Shown piece by piece: positions 16,914 to 21,414 of a stretch of 21,414 nucleotides of DNA (the first letter of the stretch is position 1; each line of letters starts with the position of its first letter). The notes below the pieces were generated by a model. That model saw only the letters and a list, made by a program, of their open reading frames with translations, ran no database searches and was not told the origin of the DNA. This DNA is from Pseudomonadota bacterium (GTDB lineage Bacteria > Pseudomonadota > Alphaproteobacteria > Caulobacterales > Caulobacteraceae), in the NCBI GenBank assembly GCA_023428785.1, contig JAEYWU010000005.1:1-21414 (forward strand), read 5' to 3'. The position numbers and the translations under genes were made by a program.

Positions 16914-17663
16914 TCAGAACTGCTGATACTGGCCGTTGATCGTGTAGTTGAAACCGATCGGAAGGGCGTCGCGGATCTGGCTGAAGAAGACCGCGACCTC
17001 GGCCAGGGTGGTACGCGGCACATAGACGACATCCATGCGGCGCAGCGCCACGTGCTCCATATCGTCGCGCGACAGGTCGATCGAACGCATCATGCGCCGG
17101 CCGCCCGGACCGCGCCGGATCAGGCCGACCTCGTTGCGCCGGCCCGAGACGAGGAAGCCGCCGGCCATGATGATGGCCTGATAGGCGTCGATGTCGCCGG
17201 GCATGTCATAGACGCCGGGATTGCGGACCTCGCCGTCGACCCAGACCTTGAGCGGCCCGGCCTGGCGCAGCACCACCTCGACCTCGGGACGGCGCAGCAC
17301 CGGCGTATAGGCCTGGACCAGATCCCATTCGAGCTCGGCCAGGCTGCGGTCGGCTGCCATGACCTGGCCGATGAGGGGCATGGCGATGCGGCCATCGGGC
17401 CCGACGGTCAGCTGCTGGTTCAGCTCCGGCGCGGTCGGGGTGCGCACATCGATCTGGTCGCCGGGGTAGAGCAGATATTCCGGCTCGTCGTCGGACCAGT
17501 CCGAGAATCCGATGTCGGCGAAGCCGCGCGAGCCGCCGCCCTGGGGGCCGCCGGGGCGGCCGATGCCGGGTAAGGGATAGGGCGAATAGCCGCCCCCGCC
17601 GCAGGCCGCGGTGAAGGCCGATCCGGCGATGACGCCCAGCAGTGTGCGGCGGCTGAAATTCAT
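16914..17663 (-). CDS. hfsD: Polysaccharide export lipoprotein HfsD (Wza-like)
   Basis: HfsD is the outer-membrane export component for the holdfast adhesin, related to Wza. The 249 residues start with SRRTLLGVIAGSAFTAAC, a signal with two arginines and a lipobox ending in Cys21. A Gly/Pro-rich linker (22-55) follows. The polysaccharide export domain begins with YLLYPGDQIDVRT and continues through VGPDGRIAMPLIGQV. An SLBB-type segment has VWVDGEVRNPGVYDMPG, and the protein ends at IRDALPIGFNYTINGQYQQF. It lacks the extra Wza C-terminal membrane helix domain, as short Caulobacter-type export proteins do. It is divergent from hfsA across 115 bases, so both are probably controlled together. The role is inferred from family and locus. 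Confidence 0.92.
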   Translation of the reverse strand: MNFSRRTLLGVIAGSAFTAACGGGGYSPYPLPGIGRPGGPQGGGSRGFADIGFSDWSDDEPEYLLYPGDQIDVRTPTAPELNQQLTVGPDGRIAMPLIGQVMAADRSLAELEWDLVQAYTPVLRRPEVEVVLRQAGPLKVWVDGEVRNPGVYDMPGDIDAYQAIIMAGGFLVSGRRNEVGLIRRGPGGRRMMRSIDLSRDDMEHVALRRMDVVYVPRTTLAEVAVFFSQIRDALPIGFNYTINGQYQQF

Positions 17664-17778
17664 GGCTTTCGACGAGTCGTTGAACAGCGTTGAGCCTTAA
17701 CCCCAAACCGTAACCAGCAGTTAACGTCCGGGCCCCAAAGGTGGGTTGCGTTAACCATGGTGGCGAGTCGGGCGATCC
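17664..17778. promoter_or_regulatory. Divergent hfsD/hfsA regulatory region
   Basis: This 115-base gap must carry both promoters. It has TTAAC at 17697-17701, 17721-17725 and 17751-17755, and GAGTC (GANTC, the CcrM methylation target) at 17674-17678 and 17765-17769. Cell-cycle control is suggested but not shown. Confidence 0.6.
17710..17725 (+). promoter_or_regulatory. Candidate CtrA-binding site
   Basis: GTAA (17710-17713), a 7-base spacer, then TTAAC (17721-17725) matches the CtrA consensus TTAA-N7-TTAAC at all but the first base. It is placed mid-way between the divergent hfs genes. Confidence 0.5.
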
Positions 17779-19257
17779 ATGCCTTCCAGAGGCCAATCCG
17801 GCGGATTTGAGGGGGACGGGGCCAGGCTGACCTGGTCCTCGCGGCCGCGCCATGGCTGGGATGATGTCGTCACCCTGATGTGGCGCGAGCGGCTTCTGGT
17901 CGTGATCGTGTTCGCAGTGCTGTTCGCACTTGGTGCGGTGGGGGCGTTGCTGCTGCCGAAATCCTACACGGCCTATTCCAGCCTGCTGGTCCAGCTGTCG
18001 CAGGACTATGTTTATGAACCCCGGGCCGGAGACGCCGCGCGCGGCGCCATCCCCGAGATGACCGATGTGGTCCAGGCCGAGGCGGCGATCCTGACCAGCA
18101 GCGATCTGCATCAGCGGGTTGTGCGCGAGATGGGCTCTGAGGCGATCCTGGGCGCCCACGCCAGCGGCACGCCCGAGGAGCGCGAGGCCGATGCGGTGAT
18201 CGCACTGGGCCGGGGGCTGGAAGTCGCGACAGCGCCGGATACGGGCGTGGTTCAGCTGTCGTACAAACATGACGACGCCCAGACCGCCGCGGCCATCCTG
18301 AACCAGATCGTGGCCACCTATATGGACTATCGCCGCGAGGTGTTCCGCGACACGACCACGCCGCTGCTGGCCGAGCAGCGGGATTCTATCGAACAGCAGT
18401 TGAACGACGCCGACCGCGCCTATGAGCAGTTCCTGGACGAGAACGACATCGGCGACTACGGCGTCACCCGCGAAGCGGTGGGCGGCAGCTACCAGACCAT
18501 CTTCGCCGAGCGTCTTTCGATCGAGGCGCAACTGCGACAGGCGGACGGACGGCTCGCGACCCTGCGGGCCGAGATGGCCGCCATCCCGGCCGAGATCACC
18601 CTGCAACAGGACCTGAACCTGTCGGTGCACGACCAGCTGCTGACCGCGCGGGCCGAGCGCGAGACCCTGCTGTCGCGCTACCAGGCCGACGCCCAGCCGG
18701 TGCGCGACGTCGATGCCCGCATCGCCCAGCTGGAGGCCTTTGTAAGATCAGGCGACGGCACCGGCGTGACCGCCCAGCGCCAGGGTCCCAATCCGGTCTG
18801 GCAGGACCTGGAGATGGAACGAGTGCGCACCCAGGCCGAGCGGGACTCGCTGGCGGCGCGCCATGCTGTCCTGAGCCGGCAGTTGAGCGATCTGCAGGAT
18901 CGTCAGACGCGACTGGTCGAGCTGGAGAGCCGCAATGGCGCTCTGGCGGCCGAACGAGAGGTGCTCTCTAGCACCTATCGCGACTTCACCGCGCGTCAGG
19001 CCCAGTCGCGCGCCTCGGCCGAACTGGCGCGCGGCGGGGCGGACAGCATCCGCATCATCGCCGCCGCCAATCCGCCGGATCGTCCTTCCAGCCTGAGAAA
19101 GCCGGTCCTGATCCTAGCCTTTCTGTTCGCGGCCTTCACCGCGCTGTGCGCCGGGCTGCTGCGTGTGTTTCTGGGCCGGCGCTTCGTCACCGCGGGCTCG
19201 GCCGGGCGGACCCTCGACCTGCCGGTGCTGGCGGTCGCACCGTCCAAGGGGCGCTAG
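17779..19257 (+). CDS. hfsA: Holdfast inner-membrane protein HfsA (Wzz/GumC family)
   Basis: HfsA is the polysaccharide co-polymerase-type protein that spans the periplasm between the polymerase and the export pore. The 492 residues have the family layout: a first membrane helix (about 39-59, VVIVFAVLFALGAVGALLL), the Wzz domain just after it (SYTAYSSLLVQL), a long coiled-coil middle (about 190-430) rich in Gln, Arg and Glu, then the Pro-rich ANPPDRPSSLRKP and a second membrane helix (about 441-462). The tail after it is only about 30 residues with no kinase, so the kinase-like function is split off into HfsB. The ATG at 17779 is chosen, although its ribosome site is weak. It ends 53 bases before hfsB. 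Confidence 0.92.
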   Translation: MPSRGQSGGFEGDGARLTWSSRPRHGWDDVVTLMWRERLLVVIVFAVLFALGAVGALLLPKSYTAYSSLLVQLSQDYVYEPRAGDAARGAIPEMTDVVQAEAAILTSSDLHQRVVREMGSEAILGAHASGTPEEREADAVIALGRGLEVATAPDTGVVQLSYKHDDAQTAAAILNQIVATYMDYRREVFRDTTTPLLAEQRDSIEQQLNDADRAYEQFLDENDIGDYGVTREAVGGSYQTIFAERLSIEAQLRQADGRLATLRAEMAAIPAEITLQQDLNLSVHDQLLTARAERETLLSRYQADAQPVRDVDARIAQLEAFVRSGDGTGVTAQRQGPNPVWQDLEMERVRTQAERDSLAARHAVLSRQLSDLQDRQTRLVELESRNGALAAEREVLSSTYRDFTARQAQSRASAELARGGADSIRIIAAANPPDRPSSLRKPVLILAFLFAAFTALCAGLLRVFLGRRFVTAGSAGRTLDLPVLAVAPSKGR

Positions 19258-19310
19258 CCGGTGTCCGTGTTAGCTTCCCGCCGGAACGGCGCGCGGATTG
19301 TGATTCGACC

Positions 19311-20012
19311 ATGGTGGACCTGACGCACGAGATGGCCGCCCTGTGGGCGGCGCTCGGTCCCGGGCGCCCCGACCGCGGACGGGTCATCCAGTTTATGGCG
19401 GCGACGTCCGGCGAGGGCGTTTCGACAGTGGCGCGCGAGTTTGCTCGCCTGTCGGCCGTGCGGGCCAACAAGCCGGTCTGGCTGGTCGATGCGGACCTTT
19501 CGACCCAGACCCAGCAGGCCGAGGTCGCGCATGACGTTGAACGCTACGGTGCGCTGGGCAAGCCGGCGGCGGCTGCGCCGAACGGCTCGGCCTTCTTCAC
19601 GATCCAGCCGCCGTTGAGAGGCCGCGATGGACGCCAGATCGGCGATGCGCGGCTTCTGTCGGCGCGGCCGTGCCTGGGGCGCCGGCTGTGGGTGACGTCT
19701 TTCCGGGGCGACGCCCTGGGCGCGGGGCAGAGGGCGCTGGCCATGCCGCGCGGAGCCTATTGGGACGCCATGCGCCGCCACGCCGAGCTGGTGATCATAG
19801 ACGCCCCTGCGGCGGACCGGACCGACTTCGGCCTGACGCTGGCGCCGTTCGCGGACGCGGTGGTGCTGGTGGTCGCCGCCGAGGGCGCGGACGCCTCGGC
19901 CGGGGCGGCGCTGAAGGATGAGCTCCAGCGGGCCGGCGCGCGCTGTGCGGGGCTGGTCTTCAACCGCGCCGAAGTCGAGCCGCCGACCTTCCTGCGCAGG
20001 GTGATGGGATGA
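19311..20012 (+). CDS. hfsB: HfsB, BY-kinase/CpsD-like partner of HfsA
   Basis: HfsB is the stand-alone relative of bacterial tyrosine autokinases that pairs with HfsA. From the ATG at 19311 it is 233 residues. The open frame extends further upstream but would overlap hfsA and shows no family match. The P-loop NTPase fold is clear: the Walker A region ATSGEGVST (31-39), Walker A' WLVDADL (Asp60, Asp62) and Walker B VIIDAPA (Asp164). The Walker A Lys is replaced by Val37 and no signature Lys is present elsewhere in the loop, so ATP hydrolysis or autophosphorylation is in doubt. No Tyr cluster is found at the C-terminus. It may act as a structural regulator. Its TGA overlaps the hfsC ATG (ATGA). 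Confidence 0.88.
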   Translation: MVDLTHEMAALWAALGPGRPDRGRVIQFMAATSGEGVSTVAREFARLSAVRANKPVWLVDADLSTQTQQAEVAHDVERYGALGKPAAAAPNGSAFFTIQPPLRGRDGRQIGDARLLSARPCLGRRLWVTSFRGDALGAGQRALAMPRGAYWDAMRRHAELVIIDAPAADRTDFGLTLAPFADAVVLVVAAEGADASAGAALKDELQRAGARCAGLVFNRAEVEPPTFLRRVMG

Positions 20013-21310
20013 CTACGGCCGCCTGGCCGCTGCACGAGGCCCGGCGGGCCGAGGCGGCGCGTCCGACGGCCCTCGACGCGCTGGCGTTCGGCTGCGGCGT
20101 CTTTCTGCTGCTGATCTATTCCCAGGCCTGGCTGGCGCCGCTGATCAACTATGGGGATGCGACAGCGGAAGGCCCCCTGATCCGGCTGATCTATTTCCCG
20201 GCCTATGCGGCGAGCCTGGTGCTGGCGCTGACGGCCCTGCCGCGGACGATCGAGGGCCTGGCGCGATCACCGTTGCTGGTGATGCTGCTGATGCTGACGG
20301 CCGCGTCGTGGTTCTGGTCGGTCGATCCTTCGGCGACCGTTCGGCGCTTCGTGGCGCTGGGGTTCACGGTCATGGGCGGAGTGGTGCTGGCGGCCCGGTT
20401 CCGCTGGCCGACGCTGGCCGAGGTGTGCGCCACGGCCTTCTCTATCCTGGCGGTTGCTTCGGTGATCGTGGCGATCGTCAAGCCGGACTGGGGTCGGATG
20501 TCGGAACTGTTTCCCGGCGCCTGGCGCGGGCTGTGGCTCGAGAAGAACAACCTTGGCGGCAACATGACGGTGGGGCTGGGCTTCTGCGCGGCGGCGGCGG
20601 TGCTCGTGCCGCAGCGGCGATGGCTATGGGCGGGCATGTCGGGGCTCTGTGTCCTACTGGTCGGGGCCTCTACATCCAAGACGGCGCTGGTGGTGCTGGC
20701 CCTGACGCTGGGGTGTCTGGCGTTCGTCTGGCTGGTGCGTCGCGGGCCGGCGATGGGCGTGGCCATGGCCTGGACGGCGGTGGTCGGCGTGATGTTGGCG
20801 GTCGCCATCGGCATCTTCGCGGCCGACGCGGTGTTCGAGTTTCTGGGCAAGGACGCGACCCTGACCGGCCGGACGGAGATCTGGGAAGGCATCATCCGGG
20901 TCATGGAGGGCCACGCCTGGACGGGCTTCGGTTACGGCGCGATCTGGGACGGGGAGAGCCCGTTCGATCCCCTCGCCTGGATCACCTACTACGCCAACTT
21001 CCGGGCCGGGCACGCGCACAACGGCTGGATGGAGATCTGGATCAACGTCGGCTTCCTGGGCGTGATCGCCTTTGGCCTGTGGTTCATCGAGACTTGGTTC
21101 CGGACCATCTGGACCACGTTCGCGGGCGGGCAGGGGGCGTGGGTCGCGCTGCCGTTCGCGGCCGCCTATTCGATCGCCATGCTGACCGAGAGCATCACCC
21201 TGACGTGGCACGACATGCGCTGGGTGCTGTTTACGATGGTGGCGGTGAAGCTGGCACTGGGCCGCGATCAGGTTGACCGCTGGGCGCGTCTCAGCTCCGC
21301 CAGGCCGTAG
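20009..21310 (+). CDS. hfsC: Holdfast polysaccharide polymerase HfsC (Wzy/O-antigen ligase family)
   Basis: HfsC is a Wzy-type polymerase that joins lipid-linked repeat units in the periplasm. The 433 residues carry roughly ten to eleven hydrophobic helices. They have the Wzy_C pattern: WFWSVDPSATVRRF, RGLWLEKNNLGGNM, LTGRTEIWEGIIRVM and WTGFGYGAIW before the large periplasmic loop, then HAHNGWMEIWINVGFLGVI with its conserved His. The start ATG lies in an ATGA overlap with hfsB, so they are co-translated. In Caulobacter HfsC is partly redundant with its paralogue HfsI, so the symbol rests on linkage to hfsB rather than on sequence alone. Its 3' end overlaps an opposing gene by 43 bases. Confidence 0.88.
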   Translation: MTTAAWPLHEARRAEAARPTALDALAFGCGVFLLLIYSQAWLAPLINYGDATAEGPLIRLIYFPAYAASLVLALTALPRTIEGLARSPLLVMLLMLTAASWFWSVDPSATVRRFVALGFTVMGGVVLAARFRWPTLAEVCATAFSILAVASVIVAIVKPDWGRMSELFPGAWRGLWLEKNNLGGNMTVGLGFCAAAAVLVPQRRWLWAGMSGLCVLLVGASTSKTALVVLALTLGCLAFVWLVRRGPAMGVAMAWTAVVGVMLAVAIGIFAADAVFEFLGKDATLTGRTEIWEGIIRVMEGHAWTGFGYGAIWDGESPFDPLAWITYYANFRAGHAHNGWMEIWINVGFLGVIAFGLWFIETWFRTIWTTFAGGQGAWVALPFAAAYSIAMLTESITLTWHDMRWVLFTMVAVKLALGRDQVDRWARLSSARP

Positions 21311-21414
21311 AGTTTCGGCTCGAAGGGTTTCATCCAGAAGAGTTTTCCCAGCCCTCGGACAGCGCGGTCGGTCCAGTCGGCGCGGCCGGCGCGGCCCGTC
21401 AGCCACTGGACGGC
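21268..21414 (-). CDS. 3' end of an unidentified - strand gene (partial)
   Basis: Reading inward from the right edge on the - strand, 48 codons are open to a TGA at 21268-21270. They encode a basic, Trp- and Leu-containing tail (AVQWLTGRAGRADWTDRAV, then LGKLFWMKPFEPKLYGLAEL). The composition looks like a real protein end, not a shadow frame. The sequence overlaps the end of hfsC by 43 bases tail to tail. The position beside the holdfast genes suggests another surface-polysaccharide protein, for example a glycosyltransferase, but I do not recognise the family. The start is outside the window. Confidence 0.55.
   Translation of the reverse strand, partial: AVQWLTGRAGRADWTDRAVRGLGKLFWMKPFEPKLYGLAELRRAQRST

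Noticed and set aside
17206..18630. - strand open frame of 474 codons spanning hfsD and hfsA
   Set aside because: It overlaps both holdfast genes in a different frame and includes the divergent promoter region.

Overview
The window is GC-rich, densely coded bacterial DNA. It most likely comes from a stalked alphaproteobacterium of the Caulobacteraceae (Caulobacter or Brevundimonas type). Two gene sets point there: a fliF-fliG-fliH(flbE)-fliN-flbD flagellar operon ending in the sigma-54 regulator FlbD, and a holdfast polysaccharide locus (hfsD, then hfsA-hfsB-hfsC divergently). No mobile element, CRISPR array, tRNA or rRNA was seen.

Region 1 (1-7176, + strand) is a flagellar basal-body and export operon: the 3' part of fliF, then fliG, fliH, fliN, flbD, a class A beta-lactamase, and flhA. 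The genes are nearly all coupled by TGATG-type 1-nt overlaps or abutting codons. Two things are odd. FliF carries an in-frame TAA exactly where the family has Tyr in the NYEIS motif. A complete beta-lactamase with a twin-arginine lipoprotein-like signal sits in frame-coupled fashion between flbD and flhA.

Region 2 (7235-10979, +) holds three overlapping signalling genes: a CHASE3 membrane histidine kinase, a single-domain Rcp1-like response regulator, and a receiver-HisKA_2 hybrid kinase. A TrmJ-type tRNA methyltransferase gene follows. A good sigma-70-like promoter overlaps the trmJ stop codon and would drive rpsD (11129-11746) through a structured leader of about 110 nt. A strong intrinsic terminator closes rpsD.

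Region 3 (11807-14952, - strand) is a probable operon read right to left: bolA, an aldo/keto reductase-like gene without its catalytic tetrad, grxD (CGFS monothiol glutaredoxin), a hotdog thioesterase, and a YqjM-class old yellow enzyme. BolA and CGFS glutaredoxins form iron-sulfur complexes, so the two ends of this cluster probably work together.

Region 4 (14953-16913) has a non-coding stretch with three copies of a 9-bp repeat, then dnaB on the - strand.

Region 5 (16914-21414) is the holdfast locus: hfsD (-) faces hfsA-hfsB-hfsC (+) across a 115-bp divergent region that has a CtrA-like site and two GANTC (CcrM) sites. HfsD (export lipoprotein), HfsA (inner-membrane chain-length/copolymerase-type protein), HfsB (kinase-like partner, here lacking the Walker A lysine) and HfsC (Wzy-type polymerase) would form a Wzy-dependent polymerisation and export machine. 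The 3' end of an unidentified - strand gene overlaps the end of hfsC at the right edge.
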